Source: Anabas testudineus
Taxonomy: Eukaryota; Chordata; Actinopteri; Anabantiformes; Anabantidae
Reading direction: 5' to 3'
DNA: 64,000 bases
NCBI RefSeq assembly: GCF_900324465.2
Contig: NC_046623.1
Coordinates: 18,257,221-18,321,220 of the forward strand
Part shown: piece after piece, positions 27,621-50,100 of the stretch
How positions within the stretch are numbered: the first letter of the stretch is position 1
Layout: each line of letters opens with the position of its first letter
The notes under the pieces: model-generated
Seen by the model: the letters and a program-made list of their open reading frames with translations, nothing else
What the model was told of the DNA's origin: nothing
Database searches by the model: none
Program-made: the position numbers and the translations under genes

Positions 27621-30297
27621 CTACATTGATGGAAAAGTGATGTATTTATTTCCTTTTTGGAGAATCATCAGGGCCTCTCCATTCTTTGTTTCATCTGTCA
27701 CCAGCTCGAGGATGAACTCAGCTACTTCCGACGGGCTGAAACAAAACGGTAGAGTGATGTTAATGAAAACACAGACACACTGTTGTTCATCATGTCTCAT
27801 ATTGTAGAAATTATTCAACAGAAAAAAGAACAAAATGTAAAACGTGTGAGATTTAATAAGCAACTTTAAGACAGGAAAAAACTCACTTTAACATACCAGT
27901 TGTTTCTATGACTTGATGGATTAAACCTTCTAGGTGGGAGAATTGTCCAGTCTTGGTTTTGCAGACGGAGACAAGCTGAGTTTGGACAGGACCTGGACAA
28001 ATGACATTGAACCGTATCCCGTAGCCTGATGCAGTAGAAGCAGCCTAGTTTAAGACAGACAATTAGGCCTCAGCTTTATTACATTCATACATGGTTCTTA
28101 AAGCTGCATTAATTGACCCTCTTTGTCCTGTGGCAGAAAATCTCAAGCTGTCAAACTACAGCCCTGAAATCACCTGATGATGTGAGTCTGGACATTATCA
28201 TTATCAGTAAGAGTTCATCTTCTTGGATTTTCTTACCGCCATAGCTCGAGTGAAGCCGACGACTCCATGCTTGGTGGCCGTGTAGACAGGACACATTTCC
28301 ATGGGAAAGACACCTAAAGGATCAGAAGTCACTTTTAGGGCTGAATTAAGAGCTGTTATTATCCAGCAAAATGCCTCTCTCCATTATTTTTGTGGTACTA
28401 TGTACTTTATAAATTTCAATTTTTCAAAGTTCATTCAGTTTATTTATATTGCACCAATTCACAACAAAAAAGATTTCAAAGCACTTTATATTGTAAAGTT
28501 CAAACCTTTCAAGCTCTGTAGAAACATTTTTCAAATATATACAATTATGTATAATCAGGCTCAGGGACACATATTAACCTCTTACTTGTGTGTCGTCTGC
28601 ATATCAACAGACTCTTACTGTTTCCTGCTGTTAATACCTAAAGGAGACGTCTACATAGTGAAAAGTAAAACTAACACAAACCTGGATTTAGAGACTGTCT
28701 CACTGAGACGCTTCTCTTTAAACATGTTTTTCTTTAGTTGAAAATTATTACACTATATATGCAGTTCATCTTTGACTTTACCTGCCACAGATGCAGTGTT
28801 GACGACGACCCCTCCCCGGCCTCCAGTCAACTTGTTCATGTGCTCGAGAGCCACATAAGTCCTTCTGACAACACCCCCCTACAAACACGAATGATAATGG
28901 TGCATTTTGGTGTAATGTAACAGTGGAAATGTCTTTTTGTCTTGTTCTTCTGTCTGAATATTGCAAAAATAAAAAGGTATCATTTTCTTTTTACTTTTTA
29001 CCAGGTTTATGGGCACAGTTTTTCCCCAGTCCATCTCATCCACGGTGCCAGCATTGTTGCACACAATGTCGATTCCTCCAAAGGTTTCTGTGGCTTTCTG
29101 AAAGGCAGCTTGACAACAGGGAAAACATATCTGTACCTTAAGCACAATAACCTCACATTATAGCCAATTTAAACACACCTCTCTACATGTTAAGCACTGA
29201 TACTTCAAAAATAGATGTGGGTCAGACACACATGCTGTCAGCACTGCAGCAACTGCTGTTTCTTAAACTGGTATAATTTATGTTTCACAAACTTCCAAAA
29301 TACACATTTTTGAGGTCCAAAACACAGTTTATCAGCTTAGATTACATCATATGAAAGAACGTATAACCTCCCTCATGTGCAGCATGACTCACATGTTCAT
29401 TACAATCTTCATTTTTCTGCTACTTCCAAACTGCTCCTGTATAATAGTATGTACATTTGGTTGTATTGACTTGCCACCGCTGGGTGAGGCCGATTTATGA
29501 AATAGTTTACAAATAAATAAATAAAAAAAAACTACGAAAAGTAAAAAGTTAGTAAATACCCACAATTTTCAAAATTCCTCACACTTGATGACAGCGTGAT
29601 GTACAACGGGTCGCAAAGGGCTCAGTTTGAGTCTCCTGACAGAGACAGGCATACAAATGTGCGTGTGTGTGTGTTTTCACCTTTAATCTGTTCGTCTGAT
29701 GTAACATCACATCTCAGGAACAGTGTCCTGTCTTGTCCGTATTGTTTATTGAGATCTTCCATTACACTTTTTGCTACAGGTTCATTCACATCCAAGAGGA
29801 CTACCTGTACAGGTGAAATACACACCTGTTCATTAGCTCCTACATGAAGATACAAGTTAACCTAAGCAGTTCTATAATACATTTTTTGTTAAGGTTGTTC
29901 TATATAGAACCTTATAAAGTACTGAATTCAAACTGTTTCATGTAAAATTAAGATGTGTAACTCGTCTTTAATCTAATCTCAGGCTTTTAACTGTGGAAGA
30001 CACAATATTGGAATCACCTCAACACCAAAACATTTGCAGTTCAACACAACCTCCACATGTGTCCAACTCTAAAAACATGTCCTCCTACATTAAACTCATC
30101 GCTGTTTTAGGGTGATGAGTTTTTTGGAAATTATTTTTGGAAAATTCTAAAAAAAGACAAAACTCCTGCAGAATCAGCTGCAGCCATAACATGCAAAACT
30201 TTACCTTGGCACTGTTATGTAGAAATGTTTCTGCTATTGCTTTTCCGATTCCCATTGCTGCTCCAGTCACTACTGCAACTTTACCATTTAAAGCCAT
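27621..30297 (-). CDS. hpgd-like gene F: 15-hydroxyprostaglandin dehydrogenase [NAD(+)]-like, most divergent copy
   Basis: Coding exons (5' to 3'): 30205-30297, 29681-29804, 29002-29108, 28782-28878, 28237-28313, 27887-28044, 27621-27735. They sum to 771 nt and 256 aa without a break; exon 6 is 3 nt shorter than in the other copies. SDR motifs are kept ('TGAAMGIG', 'NNAG', 'NTASVAG', 'YTATKHG'). Most substitutions lie in exons 3, 4 and 6 ('TVDEMDWGKTVPINL', 'GGVVRRTYVALEHM', 'SVCKTKTGQFSHLEG'). It is the array member next to txndc15, transcribed away from it. Its upstream region lacks the inverted repeat shared by A-E. This copy probably split off first and may keep the ancestral role; its substrate is unknown. 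Confidence 0.85.
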
Positions 30298-30470
30298 TTC
30301 TGCTGCTCAGTAAGAAGAGAGGAGGGAGAAAGCTGTGTGATCTCTGCAGAAAATACTGACATACAGACTGAAGACTGTGCTTGTAATACCACCCTAAGCC
30401 CTTAGGGTGACAGGCTGACACGGAAGACAAATATAAAAACAGCTGCATTCAAATTAGAATAAACCAATCA
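30298..30470 (-). promoter_or_regulatory. Putative promoter and 5' UTR of gene F
   Basis: The first 60 bp match the 5' UTR of the other copies, then diverge. A TATA-like stretch on the minus strand ('ttttatatttg') lies near 30429-30440. A small palindrome 'accctaagcccttagggt' at about 30391-30408 occupies the place of the inverted repeat of A-E. Confidence 0.4.
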
Positions 30471-30557
30471 AGGATCATAAATAAAAGGTCTGGACTGAGG
30501 TCCAGATTGGGTTCTGTGGGGTTTTTGCATGAAAGTAAGGATGCAAGGATGTGAATC

Positions 30558-30620
30558 ACACACACACAAACAAACACACACAAACACACACACAAACAAA
30601 CACACACAAACACACACACA
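30558..30620. repeat. Imperfect (AC)n / (AAAC) microsatellite
   Basis: Alternating acac and aaac units lie in the spacer between gene F and txndc15. Confidence 0.9.
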
Positions 30621-30869
30621 CTTAATTTAATCATTCAGGAGATTTGACATTAGTAAAAAGCTACGTATTTGAAAAGTAATCCAAACTTTCAAGAAATTAA
30701 AAATTAATTTAAATTTAAAACATTAAATTAAATTGCATAATAATCAAATTGTAAAAAGCAGCTTACATTTTATATACTAGTTATATTACTATATGAAATA
30801 TATTACTATGTGTAATATAACTAATTTATTAAATAATACTTTTAATCATTGTCCTGTTTTCAAAATGTC

Positions 30870-31028
30870 CTAAAAAACATTCCGGTCTGCCGGAAGTTGA
30901 ATTTCGGGTGTAACATTTATTTCCATCCGTTAAAACTGGAAACATTCGTTCCTAGTAGCAGAGCAACATTACACATCAACATGTCGTGATAGTTGTTCAT
31001 ATTTACATTTAGATAAACTTCTAAAAAT
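30870..31028 (+). promoter_or_regulatory. txndc15 promoter and 5' UTR region
   Basis: No TATA box is seen. An ETS-type site 'ccggaag' at 30890-30896 is paired with an inverted 'ttccgg' at 30880-30885, as in many housekeeping promoters. A two-codon upstream ORF (ATG TCG TGA, 30981-30989) lies before the main start at 31029. Transcription start is not determined. Confidence 0.4.
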
Positions 31029-33920
31029 ATGAAGGGGATTTCGAACAAACCTCTCATCTTTTATGTTTTGGTATTAGTGTTTTATTATTCCGATGTTTTA
31101 AGGTTTTCGTTTGTGGGAGCACAAGGTAAGAGACTGACAGCAGTTTGTTAGCTAACGTCACACGATGCTAATAAAACTGAAATATTAAGAATAATGACGA
31201 GATTTTATATTAACAGTGTTTTTGTTTTATTTTGTGTACTTCGTGTCATTATGTAATAATTTAACATGTCACCGTTTTTAGAAACGTTAACGTTACTTTA
31301 AGCTAGCTGGAAGAATTAGCTAAAGATGTCCACATAACAACACATCAATACAATTTTTAAGTTATAATTTCATTACAATATAAATAAAGAATATTAAAAA
31401 TAGTTAATATAATTTATGAAGTCAAATTGTATTTGTCAAAAAATCTTTATCTCTATCTAACGTCAATTAAACAAAACGTTTAATTAACACGTAAACTTTA
31501 AACAACTTTCAACAAAAACTAAACGCGATTTTCATAAAAGTCAAATTTCCTTACTAGGCTGTAACATTAGATTCGTACAAGCACAAAAAGCAGAAATTTC
31601 CATCGGAAAATAAGAGATTCATATTGAGAGAAATGTGTATTAAGCTAAACATGACTTGTAATGATCTTTATTTCAGAAAATGATGAGTCACTGGAGCTTT
31701 TGCTGTCAGAAGATGCAGTTTCCGACTTAGAGAACAGCCCCAAGTTTGTGGAGTCACAAGACCTGGAATCTCTGCCGAAGAGACAGTTCAAGACAGCTGA
31801 GATTGCAGACGCTGTGATGGGCACCGAAGCCCCCATAGATCCATCTGACATAGAGTCCCTCTTTCCCAAAAATGTGAAAGACTTCCAGTCAGGCTTCTCC
31901 CCACCTTGTGACGAGAACAGTGCCCAGTGTGGTTCATTTGATCTGGCAGCTAAAGAAGCGTCACTGGAGGATAAGAGCGCTGAAACATCACCACAGGTTA
32001 GTGACTGTGATGAGATGGGAATATGAAACTCAAAGATAGGTGTGTGATACAAGTAGCTGCCACCTTCATATATTGCTGTGTCACACAGTGAAGAGTGCAC
32101 TATGCAGCAGGTGACTTCTCCCTGGATCTTTACCTCCAGGTCACTCTTGACATAGTGCGTGCAGAAGTTACAGCAACCGAGGAGCACAACACCACAGAAA
32201 GTGCTAAGATGTACAAGGTGAACTGTGATAAGAGGAACATAACGGCCATGGACAATTTCACTGTGCAGGTCCTCAATGCTTCACAGGTATTTATACTGGA
32301 CTCTAAATGACATTTATCATATTAAATTTAAGATGTTTATTAATGAAATAAAGAAAAGATTGTGAAGTTTTTCAGTTTTGTAGTGTAAATCATTGAAAAT
32401 GTGATTTTCATATTAAATATTTACATATTATCACCTGAAGTCGTTACAATATTGTTTTCTCTAGAGAGTTTCTGATGACAGTACTTCCTGGGGGAACCAC
32501 CAGTAATGAAATTTGATGGTTGAAAAATATTATAGCATTATATTTACCAGTATTCTCGTTTGTAACAACTCAGCCTCTGTAAGATCAATTTTCTTTGTAG
32601 GATGTGACCTACAACTCCACAGAGGCAAGTATTAACTGTGGTTGTTGGTGGATGAATTACTGGCACCTACAGCAATTGCTTAATTGTCAAAGCCTGTAAC
32701 TAAACCTGCTCATAGGCCTGTCTGCATGTTCCTCTTTTGTCTCAGGACCTGATGGAGTTCTTGAATGCCAATGGCACCGAGTGCTCTGTGGTGCTGTTCT
32801 TCACCACCTGGTGCCAGTTTTCAGCCAGCTTGGCACCTCACTTCAACGCCTTGCCCAGAGTCTTTCCCAGTATGCACTTCCTGGCACTGGATGCCTCTCA
32901 GCACAGCAGGTGAGCTGTCTTAAACATGTCATCCCTCCTTTTTTGAAGGTTTGGAAGAGGCATTAAGGGATTTTTACTGAACAAGCTGATGTTATTAGAG
33001 ATATATCAAAAGGTTTCTCAATGGTTGAGGAGCTAAAAAAATGTGTGTGTGCAAATGAGTAAAAATGCAAACTATAAAATAAGGGTTGTCTTCTTTTAAA
33101 GAGTTTAAAAAAATACTTTTGTGTAAACCAAAAACAAACTGTACCACAACAAAATACCACACTTCATTAGAAGTGAAACAAAGATATGTTGATTCAATTC
33201 TGTGAACAATGTGAGAATAGTTGTGGTGTCATATTGTTGCGTATCTAGGATTTTGTGAACCACTCACAAATCTTCTTGCCAGTTTTATTAGAGTAGACTT
33301 ATCTGTATAAGACTTATCTGTATAATAGCATCACCAACAACAGATTTGATCATTATGAGTTCCTGTTTCTGTGTCTTGTCCGGTTCCGTCTTCCACCAGC
33401 CTCTCCACGAGGTTTGGGACCGTGGCCGTGCCCAACATCCTTCTGTTCCAGGGGGCCAAACCAATGGCTCGCTTCAACCACACGGACAGAACGCTGGAGA
33501 CACTCACCGCCTTTATCACTAACCAGACAGGTACATACTTATTATAATGATTATTAGTTCATCATGAACATTTATTTTGTTTGGTTTTGGTCACAACTCT
33601 TAAACCTCCTCTCTGCAGAGTGCTTATTGCTGCTGATTTCTGAGTATTTATTTTAATTAGTTTGCATCAAAATTGGAAGAAGCACTCATATAAACACACT
33701 AGCAAGCACTGTCTGTGTTCCAGGATTTGAAGCTGGCCCTGATAAAAACGTAACTGATGCAGACCGTCTGGGCCCCCTCCCCAGCGTCCCAGTGCAGGGC
33801 ATCGACTGGCTGCTGGTCTTCTCCATCCTCTTCATCACAGGCTTCACTCTGTACGCTATCCTGAGGACAGACAGCATCCGCTGGCTCATACCGGGCCAGG
33901 AGCATGAGCACCAGGACTGA
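31029..33920 (+). CDS. txndc15: Thioredoxin domain-containing protein 15
   Basis: Coding exons: 31029-31125, 31677-31996, 32140-32286, 32746-32909, 33400-33530, 33724-33920, all GT-AG. They join to 1056 nt and 351 aa (human TXNDC15 is about 360). An N-terminal signal peptide covers about residues 1-32. An acidic, poorly conserved luminal region follows, with N-glycosylation sites, then a thioredoxin fold from about residue 189. The active-site equivalent is 'WCQFS' (210-214), so the second Cys of CxxC is Ser, as in the family (human 'WCRFS'). The stretch '[18 protein letters not shown]' is nearly invariant. One transmembrane helix (about 315-335) and a short cytosolic tail ending '[10 protein letters not shown]' follow. 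The family is a type I membrane protein linked to cilia formation; redox activity is doubtful without the second Cys. Possible polyadenylation signals lie at about 33960 and 34033. Confidence 0.93.
32601..32624 (+). other. Candidate 24-nt microexon of txndc15
   Basis: The segment follows 'ttctttgtag' and is followed by 'gcaagt', a possible GC-AG donor. It would add eight residues, 'DVTYNSTE', in frame between 'NASQ' and 'DLMEF'. The phase fits on both sides. It also adds an N-glycosylation motif. Human TXNDC15 has no such insert, so this is only a candidate. Confidence 0.3.
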
Positions 33921-33960
33921 AAACACACACACAGACCACACAATGCACTGGATGTAAACA

Positions 33961-34969
33961 ATAAACAGTTCAGTTAGTTAAAGTTAAGTTATGTTGTTCT
34001 ATAAAATTTATTATTTGAGCCATTGTGATTTACAATAAAGGAAATAATCGTTTTTTGGTGAATAGTGTGTGTTATTAGGAAAAAAAATTATGCTTACCCT
34101 GATGCTCCCATAATCTGGAACAGGGTAAATCTGGACTCATCAGACCACATGACCTTCTACTATTGGACAGTTCTTAACCCAGTTTTAGTAGTTTCATCAA
34201 TCTCCTTAGATGTTTTAAATTAAATTACCATCTGAAGAATAATCATCTATGTAGTAATTATCCAGTGGGAGGCTCTTACCTGTTTGCTTAGTTAAATCCA
34301 GGTGGATGGGCAGTGTGTAACTGTATTGGTTTTCTGACTGTGTGGTCACTTTATGTGTATGATTGGATAAAACAGATGCAGTTTCTGCAAAGCATGTTGT
34401 ACTGCTGTCTTATCAGGGTTCAGTCCAGTGCTTTAAGTTTATTTATCAGGGAATATGTACAAGAACATTAACGTGAGCTAACAGCTCATTTCCTTCAATG
34501 AGATCTGACCTTTTGGGCAAAGTGGCTCATTCCAGTACAAGTTAGGTGCATAGTAAATGGAACCAGTTTAGAGTGAGCAGGAGCCAGTGTCTCTGTGATC
34601 TGATGACCTAGTTATGAGCTCTGAACCTAACTAACTGAATTAGTTCTGCAGGTAAAATAGCAGGATAAATCCACTGTTTGATGATAACTACAGTATATTT
34701 CAGATAAAGTACATCCTGTTTGCACCAAGAATACATGCACTAATATTTTACTGCAGGTTGGAGTTTGCAGGTTGTTGTATTCACCTTCCTGCCACTTACA
34801 ACCAGACTCCAGTAGAAAAGTGGTGATTTTTATCAGGCAGTAATCTGAACAGCTATGGTCAAGCGTGAGAGGACAAGCAGGGAGCAGAGGGGTCATTGAG
34901 GAGTCAGAGCACAGCCGACAAAGGCCTGGTTATGTCTGGGTTAATGTTTAGCCTGAAGACGAGCAGCTC
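33961..34969. other. txndc15-pcbd2 spacer with a Tc1-like relic
   Basis: The minus strand at 34085-34160 encodes 'VMWSDESRFTLFQ', the conserved catalytic region of a Tc1-like transposase, in a short decayed fragment. The rest looks unique. The pcbd2 promoter should lie in the right end; no TATA box is evident. Confidence 0.5.
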
Positions 34970-45558
<10,589 letters not shown>

Positions 45559-45699
45559 TATGTTTGTTCTATCTTTTTATTCCAACTCAGGTGAATGTAT
45601 TTTCTGCTTCCTGTTGATCCACAGATCTCTGCTTTGTTTTAAATAGAAAATCTGAAATATATTCTGTTTAAATCTTTTTATTAAATTTTCTCTGTTTTC

Positions 45700-45870
45700 T
45701 ACAAGTTTCCTGTAAAAATAAAAAGCTTTTTGTTAAATGGTGTCTGTGTAAGTGGTTCTGGAAGATTTCACTTCATTGTGGTTTTCATGTCTTTAGCAGT
45801 ATTTATTTTCACACGTGGAAATAAAATAGAGTAATTTCCCTGCAACTCTGTCGAGAGCTCAACAATAGTC
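45700..45870. repeat. Downstream pcbd2 segment, first copy of a local duplication
   Basis: The pcbd2 3' flank ('agtttcctgtaaaaataaa' through 'gtctttagcagt' to 'aattaccctgca'-like sequence) recurs 1.4 kb further on at 47090-47325. Confidence 0.6.
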
Positions 45871-47089
45871 CAGAGGATTCTTTTTCCTGTCGGCCCTCCG
45901 CTGGACCACATGTTCTGTTTCTTGGAGGTGGAGCAAAATGAGCAAAGGGTCAAAGTCAGTAGGAAGGGGATTTATTTGATTTACTGTTTGTTAATGGATG
46001 AGTCACCTAGAGCTGCTGTGTTTTCCTGACTGGATTGCCATGAGGAGAAGATCACCAAAGAGAAAGGAGTTCTAAAAAGTCATAAACAAACCAATCAGTA
46101 GGGGTACATGTTGTCAGTGTATGTTGTAAAAAGCCTCTTTCTTTGTCGTCTCTGTTCCTTCAGGCTGGAAAAAGAAAGTTAATATGATTTTACTCCAGAT
46201 AGTAGTAATACAATAAGTGTAAAGCAACAGGTGCCAGTGTCAGTGGGAGCTTTTTGCTGTTACTGGTTCAGTAACAGGCCGACAGCAGAGGTTATGATGT
46301 CAGACCAAGAAGTAGTTTGATGAGGGAGGGAAACAAACCTAAACACTGTCAATGTGGCATCATATTTACATGTACGTGCAACAGATCTTGATTTGTCAGT
46401 AATAGTCACGAATCAAAAGTAATCTAGTTACTCTTTCTACAGGATTCCAACAGATGAAACAGGGTCACAGCTGTGAATGTCCAACAGTAGCTTAATTAAA
46501 ACATAGTGTCATAAATGTGGTAAGATTTGAATGTGGACATTTGTCATTTGATGGTTTCATTGTGTGGTGTGATGATAATAGACGTCTCCACTGCAACTGG
46601 GACTTCAAGGTCCTTAAAGTCACTTCAAATGAGCTTCATCTTCACTGTTGGAAGAGGCCGGAAAGAAAACAAATGTCTAAATGAGATGTAATTGAAGGTT
46701 TTCATGCTTTTTAAATCAGCCTTCACTTGGATGGGGGTCCTGTGGGTTTTCTGTTTCACAGTTTTGTTCAAATCTATAAAACTGTTTGTAACCTGTGCTT
46801 GAATGCTGCAGCCACCATTCAGCGTTGTGACTTGGGTCTCATGGGTTAAAGACTGGCTGTGTTTACATTGGATCAGATTTTCACAGTGTTTTCCCTCTTT
46901 AGAGTTTGGGCCACATGTTAGTCAGGTTAAATCACATGGTCGATGTTAGATATGTATCATATTGCAAAAAAATGGTTTGTGAGCAGCACTTAACCCCCGT
47001 TCATTTGTCTGTACAGTAAGCTGCTGCATCTGATAAGTATTAAATTCTGCCTTTGTCTTGAATAAAATCAGTCATATTTATTTAAACAC

Positions 47090-47325
47090 GAGTTTCCTGT
47101 AAAAATAAAAATGTTTAGTCAAATGCTGTTGTCTATGTAACTGAATCATACAGAACAATGGAGCACTGACTCTTGAATTAGTTGGACTTTGTGGTTTAGT
47201 TTCAGAATTTCAACACTAACTGGTTCTGGAGGATTTCACTTTATTGTGTGTGTCACTGTGTGGTTTTCTTGTCTTTAGCAGTGTTTATTTTTAATTTAAA
47301 TAGAGTGTAATTACCCTGCACCGCT
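47090..47325. repeat. Second copy of the pcbd2 3' flank segment
   Basis: It is the direct-orientation partner of 45700-45870, diverged and with an extra 70-100 bp inside. It keeps an AATAAA-like element but no pcbd2 exon. It may be the stub of a partial tandem duplication. Confidence 0.6.
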
Positions 47326-48049
47326 CTTTCCAGTACCCTTCTAACTGCTTCTTGTACACGGCGTCGACTACAAGGCTGAAAACAATATGAGACAAGTCTT
47401 TTAATATAACTGACAGACACTACCTTACCTTCACCTGCAGCAGCTGTTGTTGTCATCAGTTCCAGGAGACGTCCGGAGAGAAGCCCTAACACTAGATAAC
47501 TAGATTTTCTTTCCCACTGTTGGCTAATGCTTGGTCAAATGGGGTTGTTGGGTTTTCTATATAATTCTTTATACGATTATTCTCCGTAAGGTCTTAAACC
47601 TTAAACACTGTATAGTTCTGTTGTGATTTGGTGCTATACAAATAAAACTGAATTGAATAAAAGGAACCCAACTAAACAAGTACTTCACTTTTATTCGTTG
47701 TGGAAATGAATGTTCACATGTGACTGAAGTATCAGTGTAAGTAGAAAATTACCAATGAATTAGTGGAACCAGAATCAGCTTCAGTCAAGTGGACGACAAC
47801 CAGGTGAGAATCTGGGAGGAGCTGCGTTAATTAAAGAAGATAAATCCAGGAATTGTTATAGAAGAAGAAGAGAAGAGACTCAACTAGTTATATAAACAAA
47901 TTCTAGAGGAAAATGTCCAGGTTTCCACTTATACTTGCATGAAATATTTATTTCCTCTTGTCTAAACTGGACCCAGTGGATGTATTTTATCTATTTTTTT
48001 ATGTATAGTTGAAATGGTTGATTATTTAATTTCTGTGGATCAGCTCATG

Positions 48050-48370
48050 ACAAACTCCAAAGTCACTCTCCTTCCTCTGAGGATGAGGAGAGACACTTGT
48101 AGGTGACCAGACAGCCATTCCTACAAGCCTGAGGTGGGCTAGACCAGGCCAGATGTAGCCCCTTCTAATAATTGGCCTCCGCTGATGGCCTGCAGCAGGA
48201 AGCCAATCCAGCCCTCCTATTAGCAGACTCCCTGGATTGTGGCTCCTTAATCCGTTTTCAGCTTCACCTACTAATTCTGCTGTGCCAGCAGTCCGACCTG
48301 CAGACACACTCGGGAGCAAGAGAGACAGACAGGAGGAGGAATGGGAATGGGAGGAGGGCGGTTGAGCGGG
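48050..48370. promoter_or_regulatory. Candidate regulatory segment downstream of pitx1
   Basis: A GC-rich island in an AT-rich spacer carries 'cttaatccg' (near 48245), which contains the bicoid/Pitx-type core TAATCC, and several 'taat' cores. It lies about 11 kb past the pitx1 stop codon. The autoregulation idea is inference. Confidence 0.25.
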
Positions 48371-49470
48371 TGGGGTGGGGGGGATAAAAGGAGTCAATGA
48401 CAAATGAGGAGAAAAGAGTGCAAAGGAATAGATACAAGACTAGATGAGTGGGACGGGCCAGGTGGGGGATGCCGTTTTCCTTTTTTTGTGTAGACCTTGA
48501 GATGGAAAAATAATAATTCTCTCCAGCATAAATGTCCAACTCCCCTAAAAGCAACAGAAGGGAGAAGAGAGAGATGGAGTGTGGGCTTCATCCCTGAGTG
48601 AGGGAAGAAACCACAACCAGGAGAGAGGCTTTCTGGGCTTTCTCCAAGTAGCTGCTTGCTGTGTGTGATAGTGGCCCATATTTTTCCTCTAGTCTGTGAA
48701 TTGCAGTTGCACTCCTTGGCCACGTGGGGATGGGGCTGGAGGACGGGTAGTTGCAATGTGATACTGCTGAATAAAGATAACAAGTCAATCTTGACTTAAG
48801 TCTGCTGTGGGAGTCTCCAGAGGAGTGCACAGGCCAGCGTTTAGCACGTGGGCTCGACTCGCTGCAGACACACCACTGATAATAATCACAGTGTTCGCTT
48901 GATGCCAAAAAGCAGAGGAGATTAACATTTGCAGACATTTGTATGGCGTTTGTTATTTGATCAAATGCACCCCCTCGTGTATTTCCACCATGTGCTGCGG
49001 CTGCAACTACTGGATGATCACTGACTGCTCTCATCTGTGTGAATAGAAACATACTGTCTGTTTTGCTGATAAATGGCCGTTTCATGCTGTCTTCTTCCAT
49101 TTAAAAGACAAGTTGTCAGGACTGATTTTTTGTGAAAATGGAAACACGTTTTGTCTGGACTATGAAGGGAGTATGAGAAGCTCCCTGATACAGAAATCCA
49201 TTACAGTTGTGGATGTTCTGTGAAAATCATCGACCATATCTCAAAAATGTCAACTTTTCATGAACTTCTCCCAATCCAAGGGGATTTTAAGTGGTTTATA
49301 TAACAATTTTCTCAGCCCATAAAGGGACATTCAATTCTGCAGTCTACCTGAAAATGTAACAACAATAAAATGAGGGATACAGAATGTGGTTTTCACTGGA
49401 AAGCAACAAGAGCTATCAGTCCTTAAAGGGAATTGATTTGTTGTCCATCTGTTCTTTGTACAAAATATTA

Positions 49471-50100
49471 AAGTGGCAACAAAAAGTAAGTGAACTATTT
49501 GAAATGACCTGGTTTTCTGCATAAAGTGATGAAGTGAACATCACAAATATATAAACAAACAACATTTCTAGGCAGATAAAACACAAACAGTCCTGATCTT
49601 TCATGTCTTTACTGAACACACTGACAGTATATGAAAAATGATGTATTATACTCACAGTATGATTAGTTACTGATCTGTACTGTAAATTCCTGGTTTTGGT
49701 ACGGTGGAGGAAGCATCATGATTTGGGGCAGCTTTGCCACCTCTTTGGAGGGGAGTAAAAATGTGTGGTCACACTGGAGCAAGTAATCTGCAAGTAATCA
49801 GTAACTAAAGATGTAAAACAAATGTAGTGGAGTAAAAGTACAGGTTATCACCCTAACTGTGCAGACAGCTCCTTAAAGAAACAGTTCCCAGAGCTGGACC
49901 GGTCTGCACAGAGCTCTGACCTAAGCTCCATTTAACACCTTCAGGATGAAATGTTAGACTCACTCAGAGCCAAACATGTATTGCACAATATCAGTGGCCC
50001 ACTTCAGCATTGCTCTTCTTGTTTAGTGGGAACAAATCTGTGAAGCCAACATTTTTGTAGAAAGTCGTTTCAGGCAGTTTCAAAAAGAGCAACAATCAGA
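49471..50100 (+). mobile_element. Decayed Tc1-like DNA transposon
   Basis: The left end 'agtggcaacaaaaagtaagt' and the following 150 bp match a Tc1-like terminal region. Positions 49690-49750 encode 'YGGGSIMIWGSFA', and about 49890-50040 encode a decayed DDE C-terminus. Much internal sequence is lost. Confidence 0.65.

Larger units (their letters stand above)
45871..49470. other. pcbd2-pitx1 spacer, first part: no gene supported
   Basis: ORFs are short and featureless. A reversed head of the 'gtatagcaccaaatca' repeat lies at about 47600-47650. The segment 48050-48370 is GC-rich and looks unique. Confidence 0.5.

Noticed and set aside
30540-30620. CRISPR-like array of short repeats
   Set aside because: These are imperfect AC/AAAC microsatellite units in a vertebrate genome, with no spacers.
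48588-49100. 170-codon minus-strand ORF in the spacer
   Set aside because: Composition is low-information (Ser/Pro/His rich), with no domain and several overlapping ORFs in other frames.
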